A stretch of 64,000 nucleotides of DNA from Dictyostelium firmibasis (taxonomy: Eukaryota > Evosea > Eumycetozoa > Dictyosteliales > Dictyosteliaceae), in the NCBI GenBank assembly GCA_036169595.1, contig CM069765.1, forward strand, positions 3,277,501-3,341,500, in the 5' to 3' direction. Made by a program: the position numbers and the translations under genes. A model generated the notes under the pieces. It ran no database searches and had not been told where the DNA came from. It worked only from the letters and a program-made list of their open reading frames with translations. How positions within the stretch are numbered: the first letter of the stretch is position 1; each line of letters starts with the position of its first letter. This document shows, piece by piece, positions 11,835 to 29,791 of the stretch.

Positions 11835-13376
11835 TTAAATCTCTTCAATTTCACTTGGATTAATGTCATCAGTACTATTACCGATGGAGCTTGAACCTTC
11901 TTCCATTTGAGATAAAAGTGAGTTTTCATATTCTTGGGAAGGGCCAATACCACTATTAGATGGATATGGAATTGTAAATACTTTAATCTTCAAGTGTTCG
12001 CACAATTGTTGGGTTGTAAAGTATGAAAATACCAAAAATTGTGCACAAGCTATTGAAAATAATATCCAAAGTGCAACAACTTCCTCAACTAAAACATGAC
12101 TATAAATTTATGATAAAAATGTTAGTATGTTTTTTATTAATATTTTTATTAATAATTATTAATAATTTACCCTGAAGCAACCAAAACTGAATTAAAAACT
12201 ACAACAATGATTGGAATGAAAATTGGATAAAATAAAGAACAATCATCATGGCAAACTCTTTGAGTGATATATCTAGATTGAATGTATGCAAATAAGATAC
12301 CAAGTGTCATAATGAAAAGGTGAGGGTTATCTGTTAATAAACTTGATACTGAAGCCCAAATAACAATTAATGCAGTGAATAAACAAATTGGGGTTAGTTG
12401 TAATAAACATTTACCAAATGCCATTCTGTTCTCTAATTTGTAGGTATTTGTAAAGCTATATAAAGAAAAAAGGGAGTTAATCATTTTATTTTATTTCTTT
12501 CTTCTATAAGTCTATATTTACTTTTGTAAACATGTTACAACTGCTCCAATTGAAACAAAAACAGTTGCAATGACACCAACTGAAGTTGAAGTACCATATG
12601 TCCAAAAATCGGAACCAAATATGCCTGTGATAATTTCAATGATCATGAATAAAACTTGGGCTTCAGTTGGGCCATTAAATTCTCCCATTACTAAAATACC
12701 TGCATGATATTCCTCCCAATGTGCTAAATAAAATGGCCACATTCCAATAATAAAACTAAAAAATGTCCAATATGGTCCAATTCTTAATGTGGCTGACATT
12801 ACAACAGCAAACATCTAAATGTATAGGAGATTTTTTTTTTCTAAATTAATAAAAAACAATTGGTTTTTTTTTTTTTTTTAAAGAATATTTAAATTTTCAC
12901 TTACAGCAACACTTAGAGCATCGCAAACATGGTCAAATAATTCACCTAATGGCGATGATGATTTTGTTTTTCTTGCTTGTTTACCATCAACATTATCCAA
13001 TGTTTGATATGCAAAAATTAAAAATGCAACAGCAAAATAACACCATCTTGGAGCTTCCTCGTACAATGTTGGGCAATGAACATACATAATTATATACATT
13101 CCAATATTACAAAATAAACCTACTAATGTTATAATATTTGGTCTAAAATTATTTTTTTTCAATTGTTAATAATCAAAAACTTGGGGTGTGTGATTTGTAT
13201 TTTTATAATATTAGTTTGTTAACATACGCTAACCAAAGTGGAGTGAAATTTACACAATAATTCCACCAATGTTTTAAAAATTTATTACCACAAAATGAAT
13301 TATCCACACCAGAGTAGTGATAATTTGCCAAATTTGCGATACCCTTCTCGGATATATATTTAAAGTATTTTGACAT
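11835..13376 (-). CDS. CDP-alcohol phosphotransferase (choline/ethanolamine phosphotransferase)
   Basis: Five exons on the minus strand: 13376-13228, 13142-12905, 12814-12522, 12455-12171 and 12099-11835. All junctions keep frame and give 409 residues, the usual size for CEPT/EPT enzymes. The CDP-alcohol phosphotransferase motif D-G-x2-A-R-x8-G-x3-D-x3-D is intact at the end of exon 2 (DGKQARKTKSSSPLGELFDH, then VCD). PNIITLVGLF just before it matches family members. Many hydrophobic segments predict a multi-pass ER/Golgi membrane enzyme. It should transfer phosphocholine or phosphoethanolamine from the CDP form to diacylglycerol (Kennedy pathway). The chosen ATG begins MSKYFKYISEK. The frame stays open upstream to about 13503 without an ATG and with coding-like composition, so a 5' exon may be missing. 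Confidence 0.9.
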
Positions 13377-13503
13377 GTCTGTTAAAATATCTGATGGTTG
13401 TTGTAAAAAACCTAAATTTCTACCTTGATCATCAACCAAACCGGTTGAGGATTTATTTATAAGACGTCTCGTTTTTGAAAGAAAAGAATTTATATTATTA
13501 TCT

Positions 13504-14217
13504 TAGGTATAAGAAAAAGAAATAATTTTTATGAAAAAAAAAAAAATAAAAGAAAAAAAGTTTTATGAATTTTTTTTTTTATTTTTTTTTTCTTTTAAAA
13601 ATGTATTATTCCTTTAAAAAATATTTTATAATAATATAAAATAATTAAATTAAATTAAATTAAATTAAATAAATAATAAATAATAGATTAAATAAATTTA
13701 AATAATAGTAATATATTATTATGAAGTATGTGTTTTATTAAAATTGACAAGGTTGTGTTAATGTTACAACTTTAATATTATTGTTTTTTGGTTGTTGTTT
13801 TATTACTATAAAACTATCATTAATTTTTTTTTTTTTAAAAAAAATTTTGTGATGTGTACGTGTTGAATTTTTGTGTTAAATAATTAAAAAAAAAAAAAAA
13901 ACCACAAAACTAACAATGACACTCGTGCTGTGAAAATTTTAATTTTTAAAAAATAAAAAATAAAAAATAAAAATTTTTATTATTTTTTTTTTTTTTCATT
14001 TTTTAAAATTAATTAATTTTTTTTTTTTTTTTTTTTTTTTAATTTCTGTTTTGGGTTATATTTAATTAGTAAACAAATAGATTTTACTTTTTTTTTTTTT
14101 TTTTTTTTTAATTCATTTTAGAAAAAATAATATAAAAAAATAAAATTGAATAAAAAAAATAATCTTTTTTTTTTTTTTTTTTTTTTTTTTAATTATTTCA
14201 TTTATTTTTATCCCACT
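13504..14217. other. Intergenic A/T-rich region
   Basis: No gene supported. It contains a short ATTAA tandem run near 13645-13670 and long T runs. It lies between the 5' end of the phosphotransferase gene and the 3' end of the next minus-strand gene. A short 5' exon of the former could be hidden here. Confidence 0.45.
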
Positions 14218-14686
14218 CTAAACTTGAAAAATTTTAATTTCAGAAATTCTATTTGAATTTTTTTCATCAGATAAAAAATCAAATAATTCTTTACTGTAAC
14301 CAAATAGTTGATTATCTACATTTGGTTTAAAAGTTTTATTATTTATATTAAATTCTTGTTCCTCTCTTTCTTTATGAGGTTTGAATAGCAAAGGTGTTCT
14401 TCTTTTCCAAACATGATCTTTATAGAATTCATTCTCTTTATCGATATTTTTCTTTAAAATTTCATCCATCTTAATATTTCTGGATTCTCTTGAAGAAGAA
14501 AATTGAATTTGGTAACAATTTAATAAATTATCATCTTCTTGTTTACACCTATTTTCACCATACATATATAATCCTTGTATAAATCCACTTGGTGCTTAAT
14601 AATATTTTATATATTATTTATTTATTTAATAATTTAAAAATAATAAATATAGTGTTTTTTTTTTTTTTTTTTTTTTTTTTTTTCAT

Positions 14687-14721
<35 letters not shown>

Positions 14722-14989
14722 CTTTTTTTATAAAATATTTACAATGACATCCTATAAACTTTCTTAAAAATGTAGAGCAATTTAATGAATCTTGAGGTAA
14801 TTCTTTTGGGAATTCTATAATTGTTGCATTATTTTTTAAAATCACACCTTCATGTGAAGGTTTAAATTCATTTGGTGGAATAAATTGAGTTGTAATCTTT
14901 TCTTCACCTTCTTTTGAATTAATTATAGTTAAACTATCAATACCTTTAAATGTATTATATATATCAAAATTATTATTATTATCACTCAT
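14218..14989 (-). CDS. Twin-CX9C protein of the EMI1/DUF3128 type
   Basis: Two exons, 14989-14743 and 14594-14218, joined across a 148-bp intron that carries long A/T runs; 207 residues. Splicing reconstitutes two exactly spaced pairs, CSTFLRKFIGC and CKQEDDNLLNC, each C-x9-C, with a YMYGENRC segment between them. The pattern C-x9-C ... YxYGE..C-x9-C matches the EMI1/DUF3128 family. Twin-CX9C proteins are usually oxidised in the mitochondrial intermembrane space by the Mia40/Erv1 relay, and no cleavable presequence is expected. The N-terminal 60 residues and the charged C-terminal half have no recognised domain. Unspliced, the first exon would run on into a Lys run read from poly-A, which is not real protein. 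Family call is moderate because the family is short and divergent. Confidence 0.75.
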
Positions 14990-15182
14990 TTATATGCGAA
15001 AAAGTCAGTTAATATCACTCGTTTTTTAATAAAAAAAAAAAAAAAAAAATAAATAAAAAACAACAAAAAAAAAAAAAAATAAAAAAATCTTCAAATTTTT
15101 TAAAATTTAATTTTCCAAAAAAACGAAAAAAAAAAAAAAATAAAATTAAATACAAAAAAGATTATCTCACCAAAACACAAAC

Positions 15183-18461
<3,279 letters not shown>

Positions 18462-18530
18462 AATCTTTATTTATTGTTGTACAATTAATTTATTTTTTTT
18501 TATTTTTTTTTTTTTTTTTTTTTATTTAAT

Positions 18531-20655
18531 TTAAATTGATACACTCCAAATTTTAATGGCACCCTCATTACCAGAAGAGAAAAGTTCATTATTTGAACCG
18601 AAAACAACGTCATTAACACCACCTAAATGAGAGTTTTTAATTTGAACTGGAGAAGCAGTTGGATTTTCAACATTCCAAATGTAAACTTGAGAATCGAGTG
18701 AAGCGGTGGCAATATATTTGGAATCATCAGACCAAGAAACAGCATTGATACGAGCGGTATGATTAACCCAACCCTTGGATTTGGCATCTTTGCCACTCCA
18801 AACAATAACTTCACGATTGGCACAACCAGAGGCTAAATATTTGCCACATGGAGAGTATGAAAGATCTGTGATGGCACCACGATGATTATCCAAAGTGTGA
18901 CTGGCAGTTAAATTGTTACCATTGAGAGTGAAGACGTGAATCTTGTTATCTTTACCACCGACAGAGACTTCGGTATTATTGATGGCAACAGAGGTTGGTT
19001 CCCATGAAGCGGCAGTTTGGGATACGATCTTACCTCCCTTAATGACGTAAACGGTTTTCATTGAGACGGCAACAATGACATCACCAGAGAAGGCAACACC
19101 TTGAGCTGGACTATCGACACCAATACTTTCGCCATAAGTTTGTTTTGAGATACTTGAGATTTTAACACTGTCATCCATAGCGCAAGTGATGATTTGGTCA
19201 CCATTGATCTTGATTGAAGTGATTTGATTCTTATGGGCTGGACCAGTGAAAGTGGTGGCGAGACCAGTTGAGATATCCCATTGTAAGAGTGAAGCATCAT
19301 AAGAGGCAGAGAAGAGTGAACCAGTGTTTTTATCGAAAGCGATAGTACCAACTAATTTATTGTGACCTTTGATGATACGTGATGGTTTGGTGGCATCGTC
19401 GATATTGAGTGTGGAGATTTCACCAGCTAAATTAACAGAAAGTAAAGATTCACCCAACCAGAGACAACCCAATTGTTGATCATTAACATCACTACCAAAA
19501 GTAAAAGTATGTAAGCATTGACCAGTTGTAGTATCCCAAACCTTGCAACTCTTATCGGCAGAGGCTGTAAGGACACGGACATTATCATTTGACCAGCTGC
19601 AACTGTAGATACCACCGGTGTGTTGTTGGGCTGGGTTAAGTTCAATTAATTTCTCACCAGTCTTACCATCGTAGACAAATGATTTCTTATCAGCACCAAC
19701 AGTGACTAATTTACTACCGTCTGGTGAGAATCTTACGCAATTGACGAAACGAGTGAAATCACCAGTACCAATATTCTTTTGGAATTTGAATGGTGGACCT
19801 TCGAACCAATTAACTGCGAAATCTTCACCTCCGGTGGCAACTCTGAATGGACGTGATGATTTGATGTCACATGAGAGAATTATCTTTGAGTGACCGGTGA
19901 TCTCACCACATGATGAACCACTATCCCAGAGGATGGCTGCACCAAATCTCTCTTTACCATCACCAACGACGACTAAACGTTGGCTGTCAGATGTCCATGC
20001 AATATCGAGGATTGCACCATTCAATACTTTATAGGTTGCCTTTAAGATGTGTTCCTTTTGTAATGTATCCCAAATACGCAAGTTACCTTGAATATCACCA
20101 CTTGCAATATAATTACCACTTGGTGCATACTTTCCAACAGTGGTTTGACATGGATGTTCATAGTAGATATCTGCAACCATTGGGTTCTTTACATTTCTAA
20201 TAATAATACTGCTACCACTTGCATAAACGATATTTTCACCTTTTGGATCACCATTAATTGGAATTGGTTTACCACGAGTTGTTGATGGTGTTGGTGCAAT
20301 AATATTTTCTTTTTTTATGAATATAGTATTTTTTTTTTTTTTTTTGTTTTTTAATTTAAATGAAAAATAATAATTGATATTTGATAAAATAATTTATCGA
20401 TTGATAATAGGAATGTATTATTATATTTATTATTCAATAATATGAAATTTATAATAAAAAATTTTTGTGTTAATATGAAATAAAATTTACATAATATCTT
20501 TTTTATTTTTGTTTTTTTTTTTTTTTTTTTTTCATTAACATATTTAAAAATAATAATAATGATAATAAAATAAATATAACAATAAAAAAAAAAAAAAAAA
20601 AAAATTTAATTTTAAAAATTAATTAATTAAAAAACCTACTTAAAGTTACAGACAT
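18531..20655 (-). CDS. aip1: Actin-interacting protein 1 (WD40, cofilin cofactor)
   Basis: Two exons: a 16-nt first coding exon, 20655-20640 (ATGTCTGTAACTTTAA), and 20308-18531, giving 597 residues. WD40 blades fill the protein, with many GH/WD pairs such as [23 protein letters not shown] and [13 protein letters not shown]. The opening segment [20 protein letters not shown], just after the micro-exon, is characteristic of Aip1, which forms two seven-bladed propellers. Aip1 works with cofilin to disassemble and cap actin filaments in the cytosol and cell cortex. Length and N-terminus match known Aip1 proteins. A TATA-like TTATATAGG (minus strand, about 20727-20740) lies roughly 75-85 bp before the ATG. 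The call is firm. Confidence 0.95.
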
Positions 20656-21222
20656 TATGTTATAAATAAATATATAAATAAAAATACAAAAATGAAAATT
20701 AAAAAAAAAAAAAAAAAAATTTGAAGTGGGTCCTATATAAAAAAAAAAAAAAAAAAAACCCACACTTTTTTTTTCAAACCAAAATTATTTGAAATTTTTG
20801 GGTCCATAATATTTTTTTTTTTTTTTTTTTCTATTTTTTCATAATATACTTTGAAAATGAGAGTTATTTTTTTATTTATTACTTTTTTATTTTAAAAGCT
20901 TTTTTATTTTATTTTATTTTCCATTTTATCTTATTCTATTTTTACTATATTTTATTTTTGTTTTATTTATAAATTTTTTTTTTTTTTTTTTTTTTTGTTT
21001 TATTTCTTTTTTATTCTTTTTATTTTTTTATTTTTAATTTTATTTTCATCTCATTTTTTTTTTTTTTTTTTTTTTTTGAATATCCTTCAATATCCGTCAG
21101 AAAATGATTAATTCTAATCAGAATTATTATTTTATTACCACTCAATTAAAATATGTTCCATTTTTAATATTAAAAACATGTTTTTTTTTTTTTTTTTTTT
21201 CTTTAAAAGACATACATGAAAA
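20656..21222. other. Intergenic region, promoter side of aip1
   Basis: A/T-rich. Read on the minus strand, it has a GTGTGGGT block, a T-run, TATATAGG and then GACCCACTT within about 110 bp of the aip1 start. This gives a plausible TATA box flanked by G-rich words. The remainder is homopolymer with nothing else seen. Confidence 0.4.
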
Positions 21223-21431
21223 TTACTCATAAAGTTCAAATTCCTGATCTTGGTTTTCTATTTGTGTTTGATTTAAAGAAAATATAAATTTACGAAGGTA
21301 AACATTTCTCCATATTCGAAAAAAGAGTTTTTCTTTATTCATATTATAACCATGTATATAGTCAATGATTTTCCTATTAATGACAATATTCCTCCATATA
21401 GAAAAGAATAGTTTTTCATTATAAATTTCAC

Positions 21432-21470
<39 letters not shown>

Positions 21471-21474
21471 TATT

Positions 21475-21505
<31 letters not shown>

Positions 21506-21561
21506 TTATTATTATTTTTATTATTATTATTTTTGTTATTATTTTTGTTATTATGTTTCAT
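21223..21561 (-). CDS. Small Asn-rich protein with paired LFF-x-IWRN motifs
   Basis: The first ATG in frame (21561) gives 112 residues. The first half is an Asn/Lys repeat. The second half has two related motifs, KLFFSIWRNIVINRKIIDYI and KLFFRIWRNVYLRKFIF, each followed by an acidic or polar stretch. Short copies of this Leu/Phe-rich motif are, as I recall, common at the N-termini of many Dictyostelium proteins of unknown function, often ankyrin or F-box-like family members. No catalytic residues or signal peptide are visible. It could be a truncated family member. Function unknown. Confidence 0.5.
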
Positions 21562-22284
21562 TTTTTTTATGACCAAGGTATTATTAATAGTTTTAGTGAT
21601 ATTAATAGTTTATTAATTAATTATCTAAAATTTTTTTTATTACTTTTAATATTATTTTTTTTTAATTTTTTTTTTTATTATTTTTTAATTTTAATTTTTT
21701 TGTGTGTTTGTGTTTTTTTTTTTTAAAATTTTTTTTTTATTAATTTAATTTTAATTTTTATAATATTTTATAATATATATATTTTATTCCTTGATTTTTG
21801 AATATGTGTGGTGATTATTTTAAAAAAGATTATAATGTTTCTTTTATTTTTTGTAAGGGAGTATTATAATAAATAAGGAAAACACATCTTTACAACTTCT
21901 ATAACAACAATATTTAAATATTGAATGCATATTTTTATCTTTTTTTTTTTTTTTTTTAATGTTATATAAGAGTTCAAAAAGGATAATTAATATATTATTT
22001 CAATTCATTTTAGAGGGGGTTTATCTTTTTATTTTTTAAGATTTATTGTAAAATATATATTCAATAAATTAAAAAAAAAAAAAATAAAAAAAAAAAATGT
22101 GGGCGGGAATTTTTGCAATTTTCAAAATTGAATTTTTGTTTTTTTTATTTTTAAGAAACTCATGAATTGGGAGGAATCGATAAATTAAAATAAAAAAATA
22201 AAAAATAAAAAAAAAATAAAAAAAAAAATAAAGTGATACATGTAAATAATAAATAATAGATATTAAATATGTTTATGGAATAGA
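21562..22284. other. Divergent intergenic region with E2F-like site
   Basis: A/T-rich promoter region between divergent genes. The one G/C-rich word is GTGGGCGGGAATTTTTGC at about 22099-22116, containing GGCGGGAA (TTCCCGCC on the other strand), which resembles an E2F/DP site. It lies about 180 bp before the WD40 gene's ATG. No gene is seen in this stretch. Confidence 0.45.
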
Positions 22285-25614
<3,330 letters not shown>

Positions 25615-25928
25615 AAAAAAAAAAAAAAAAACAATAATTAAATGTTAATAAAAAAAAAAAAATAAAGAATTCTTTTTTTCTTTTGAATTATAACCAAGTT
25701 GTTTTTTCATTTTTATTTTATTTATTTTTAATTTTTTGAAATTTCATTTATCGAACATAAAATTTTAAATTTAAATATTTTTTTTTTTTATTTTATTTTT
25801 TTTTTTTATTTTTTTTGAATTTTTTGTTTTACCCTTTTTTTTAAAATTTTTTTTTTATTATTATTATATTGTGTGTTTTTAAAAACATATTATATATTTA
25901 TTATATAATAAGAAAGAAAAAAAAGAGA
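25615..25928. other. Short intergenic spacer
   Basis: About 310 bp of A/T runs between two tandem genes. It should hold the terminator of the WD40 gene and the promoter of the next gene. No further feature seen. Confidence 0.5.
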
Positions 25929-27764
25929 ATGTTAAAATCATTATCATTTATTAGTAAGAATATTAATAAAAATCAAATTGTTAATAATGTTTCAAATAAT
26001 GGTAGTAAATTTTTATTTGGAAATCAAAAACAAAATATGAAATCAATGTATTCATCTATTAGATTTTTCTCTAGTGAACAAGAGTTACCACCAAGAGATG
26101 CAGATCAATTTGATGTTGTCATTGTTGGTGCAGGACCATCAGGTTTATCAGCAGCAATTAGATTAAAACAATTATCAGAGAAAGAAGGTAAAGATCTAAG
26201 AGTATGTGTAGTTGAGAAAGGTTCAGAGGTTGGATCACACATTCTATCGGGTGCAGTAATGGATCCAAAAGCCTTGAATGAATTGATACCAGATTGGAGA
26301 GAGAAAGGTGCACCATTGAGCACTGAAGTGAAACAAGATAAATTATATTATCTCACAGAGAATAGATCATGGAGATTACCAACACCAAGATTGTTTCATA
26401 ACGAGGGTAACTATATCATCAGTTTAGGTAATGTAGTAAGATGGTTAGGTGAGCAAGCAGAGGCAATGGGTGTAGAGGTTTATCCAAGTTTTGCAGCATC
26501 CGAAGTTTTGTTCGATGAGAATGGTGCCGTTAGAGGTATTGCAACCAACGATATGGGTATTGCTAAAGATGGATCATTGACCTCTAACTTCACCAGAGGT
26601 ATGGAGTTGAATGCAAAATTAACGATTTTCGCAGAAGGTTGTAGAGGTAGTTTAACCAAAGGTTTATTTGAGAAATTCAATTTACGTGATGAATGTGACC
26701 CACAATGCTTTGGTTTAGGTATCAAAGAAACTTGGGAGATTAAACCAGAGAAACATCAAAAAGGTTTGGTAATTCATACATTGGGTTATCCATTGAATGA
26801 TGAGATTATGGGTGGTAGTTTTATTTACCATGCAGATAATAACACTGTTAATTTAGGTTTAGTTGTTGGTTTAGACTACACAAATCCATACTTGAACCCA
26901 TATCAAGAATTTCAAAAACTTAAATTACATCCATTGGTAAAGGATATGTTAGAGGGTGGTACATGTATTCAATATGGTGCTAGAACCATCAATGAGGGTG
27001 GATTCCAATCCATTCCAAAACTCATCTTCCCAGGTGGCGCTTTAGTAGGTTGTACAGCTGGTTTCGTTAATGTACCAAAGATTAAAGGTTCTCATTATGC
27101 AATGAAAACTGGTATATTGGCTGCTGAAGCTGCTTTCCCAGAATTGATCTCTCAACAAGAGAAAGAACAACAACAACAAGATGGCGAGACCACTAAAATC
27201 GAACCACTCTTAATTAAAGAATATCCAGAGCAATTAAAGGAATCATGGGTTTGGAAAGAGTTGAGAGAGGTTAGAAACTATCGTCCAAGTCTTCATTGGG
27301 GTACTTTACCAGGTTTGATTTATGGTGCTTTGGAAATGTATATTTTCCGTGGTCTCGCTCCATGGACCCTCAGAAATGGAAAACCTGACAATGAAACTTT
27401 GAAACCTGCTGCCGAATGTGAAAAAATTGAATACAAAAAACCAGATGGTCAAATCACTTTTGATCTCATGACCTCCGTTATGAGATCTGGTACCAATCAT
27501 GAAGAAAATCAACCAATTCACTTAAAGGTTAGAGATATGAATGTCGCTAAAAAAGTAAATCGTGATATCTACGATGGTCCAGAAGGTAGATTCTGTCCAG
27601 CAGGTGTCTATGAATGGGTTGAGGGTGATAAAGGTGAAAAAGAATTGGTTAGAAATAGTGTTTTCTGTTTACATTGTAAAACTTGTGATATTAAAGATCC
27701 AACTCAAAATATAGATTTCACTGTGCCAGAAGGTGGTGGTGGTCCAAAATATGGCGCTATGTAA
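25929..27764 (+). CDS. etfdh: Electron transfer flavoprotein-ubiquinone oxidoreductase, mitochondrial
   Basis: Single exon, 611 residues from the ATG in GAGAATGTTAAAATC; an in-frame opening upstream has no good start. The N-terminus (MLKSLSFISKNINKNQ) looks like a mitochondrial presequence. The FAD-binding GxGxxG motif is present as VIVGAGPSGLSAAIRL near residue 60. The C-terminus carries the cysteines of the [4Fe-4S] cluster (CPAGVYEW, then FCLHCKTCDIKDPTQN) and the family tail VPEGGGGPKYGAM. The enzyme passes electrons from ETF, reduced by fatty-acid and amino-acid dehydrogenases, to ubiquinone at the inner membrane. Length and ends match eukaryotic ETF-QO. The call is firm. Confidence 0.97.
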   Translation: MLKSLSFISKNINKNQIVNNVSNNGSKFLFGNQKQNMKSMYSSIRFFSSEQELPPRDADQFDVVIVGAGPSGLSAAIRLKQLSEKEGKDLRVCVVEKGSEVGSHILSGAVMDPKALNELIPDWREKGAPLSTEVKQDKLYYLTENRSWRLPTPRLFHNEGNYIISLGNVVRWLGEQAEAMGVEVYPSFAASEVLFDENGAVRGIATNDMGIAKDGSLTSNFTRGMELNAKLTIFAEGCRGSLTKGLFEKFNLRDECDPQCFGLGIKETWEIKPEKHQKGLVIHTLGYPLNDEIMGGSFIYHADNNTVNLGLVVGLDYTNPYLNPYQEFQKLKLHPLVKDMLEGGTCIQYGARTINEGGFQSIPKLIFPGGALVGCTAGFVNVPKIKGSHYAMKTGILAAEAAFPELISQQEKEQQQQDGETTKIEPLLIKEYPEQLKESWVWKELREVRNYRPSLHWGTLPGLIYGALEMYIFRGLAPWTLRNGKPDNETLKPAAECEKIEYKKPDGQITFDLMTSVMRSGTNHEENQPIHLKVRDMNVAKKVNRDIYDGPEGRFCPAGVYEWVEGDKGEKELVRNSVFCLHCKTCDIKDPTQNIDFTVPEGGGGPKYGAM

Positions 27765-28055
27765 ATATAGTGCCCCTTCTTTTTTTAAAAAAAATATAAT
27801 AAAATAAAATAAAATGAAATATAAATAAAAATATATGTAATATGGAGTAGTGAATTTTTTTTTTTCTCTTTTTAAAAAGAGAATATTATCATTTGAAAGT
27901 ATAAATTTATCTATTTACAATAAATTGATTTATTATTTTTTTTTTTTTTAATTTTTTGTTTTTTTATTTTTTTTTCTATTTTTTTTATTTTTTTTTTTTA
28001 CTAATATATTATATACTATCACAATTGATTTTTGTTATATCATTCTTTTTAAATT

Positions 28056-28482
28056 TTAATCTCTTTCAGCTAATTTTGTTAGTTGACTATCAATATCTTC
28101 ATCAGTCATGATAACAAACTTTCTATTATCCATTGTACAAATACCAATCTCCAAATCAGAGGATTTAAGATCTGCTCCAAGTACACTTTGTAATGTTGAA
28201 ATTGCCATCTATTATTATCATTATTTTTATAAATTTTAAAGTATTAGTATTCTTTTATTTTTATTTTTATTTTTTTCTTTTTAAAACTTACTTGGATGGT
28301 TTCATCTTTTGATAATTGTGGGTTGGATTTAAACTTTTTCTCTAAGAAATTTGTAGATTCTTGTTCTTTTTCACCAGCAGCGGTTGCTTTATAACCTGTA
28401 TAAACACCAGCTGGATCTACTTTAAAAAGTTGTGGACCTAATTCATCATCAATACCAATAAGAATCATAGCTATAATATACA

Positions 28483-28513
<31 letters not shown>

Positions 28514-29250
28514 TAGAAAAATGTTAAAATCAATAATATATATAATAAATTTTCATTTAAATTTTGAAATTATAATAAAGAGAAGGTGGAACATACCAAC
28601 ACCTAATGGACGTGCTGAGGCGTGTTGGGTTGAAAGTTGTGCAATATCGGCCATTCTTTTTGCTAAAACATTTGGTGGGATTTGATATCCAAATTTATGA
28701 TGGAATGATGAACATTCTTGAATTGCTCTGCTTGCTTGTGATTTTGAATCCGCTATTGATTTTTGTCATTTTTTAAATAATCATCATTTTTAAATTAATA
28801 ATAAATAATAATAAAAATAAAAATAATGAATCACGATATATGTATGGTTAATATTTAAAATATTTATTATGAATAAAAATAATATTATTGTTGCAATCGT
28901 TGTTGTAATTACTATTATAAGAATCTGATGGTTTTATATGATAAAGAGAGAATCATAATGGATGATGGTAATGATAATCAAACTTTAAAACAATACATAC
29001 GAACAATACCAGTTTGAACACAACCAATATAATCAGTTAATTTATAAAGTGAGGTGACAGATTTTGGATCAATTAACTTATCTGGGATTTTCTTTTGAGT
29101 TGCAACAACAACGCAATCTTTACCACGGATACCAACTGATGTTAAACCACCAGTTTTGATTGCTTTGAAAGCATATTCAATTTGGTATAATTTTCCTTGT
29201 GGTGAGAAAATAATACTCATATCATAACCTGCTGTTCCACTACGAGACAT
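28056..29250 (-). CDS. psmA6: 20S proteasome subunit alpha type-6
   Basis: Four exons on the minus strand: 29250-29001, 28752-28597, 28470-28292 and 28208-28056, all in frame, giving 245 residues. The alpha-subunit N-terminal signature is clear: [21 protein letters not shown]. Later segments (ADISQ-like [37 protein letters not shown]) match PSMA6/iota subunits. It forms part of the alpha ring that gates the proteolytic chamber and, like other alpha subunits, lacks the catalytic N-terminal Thr. The residual poly-A and poly-T runs lie in the introns. Firm family call; the alpha-6 subtype follows from the SRSGTAGYD start. Confidence 0.95.
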
Positions 29251-29411
29251 TTTGTATTTTATATATATATGTGAAAATTTTTTATGAAAAAAAAAAAAAA
29301 AAATAAAAAAAATGATTGAAATTTTTTTTTTTGTGAACAGCACTTTAATTAATTTTCAAAAAATAAAAAAAAAAAAAATTAAAAAAAAATTATAAAAAAA
29401 TTAAAAAAAAA

Positions 29412-29453
<42 letters not shown>

Positions 29454-29707
29454 GTGTAACTTCACAAAATATAAAAAATTAAACAAAATTTTAAAAAAAT
29501 TATATCAAAAGGAATAATGATCATTATCTATTCAAGTAAGAAAAAAGAAGTAGAATTGAATTATCATTTTTTTTTTTTCAATTCATAGTGTAAAAAAAAA
29601 TAAAAAAGAAAAAAAAAAAGTTTAAATCAATAAATCTAGGAAATTAATTAATAATAACATATTTTGGATTGCATAAAATTTTACATTTAATTGATTTTTA
29701 TTATTAC

Positions 29708-29741
<34 letters not shown>

Positions 29742-29753
29742 TTTAATACTAAT

Positions 29754-29791
<38 letters not shown>

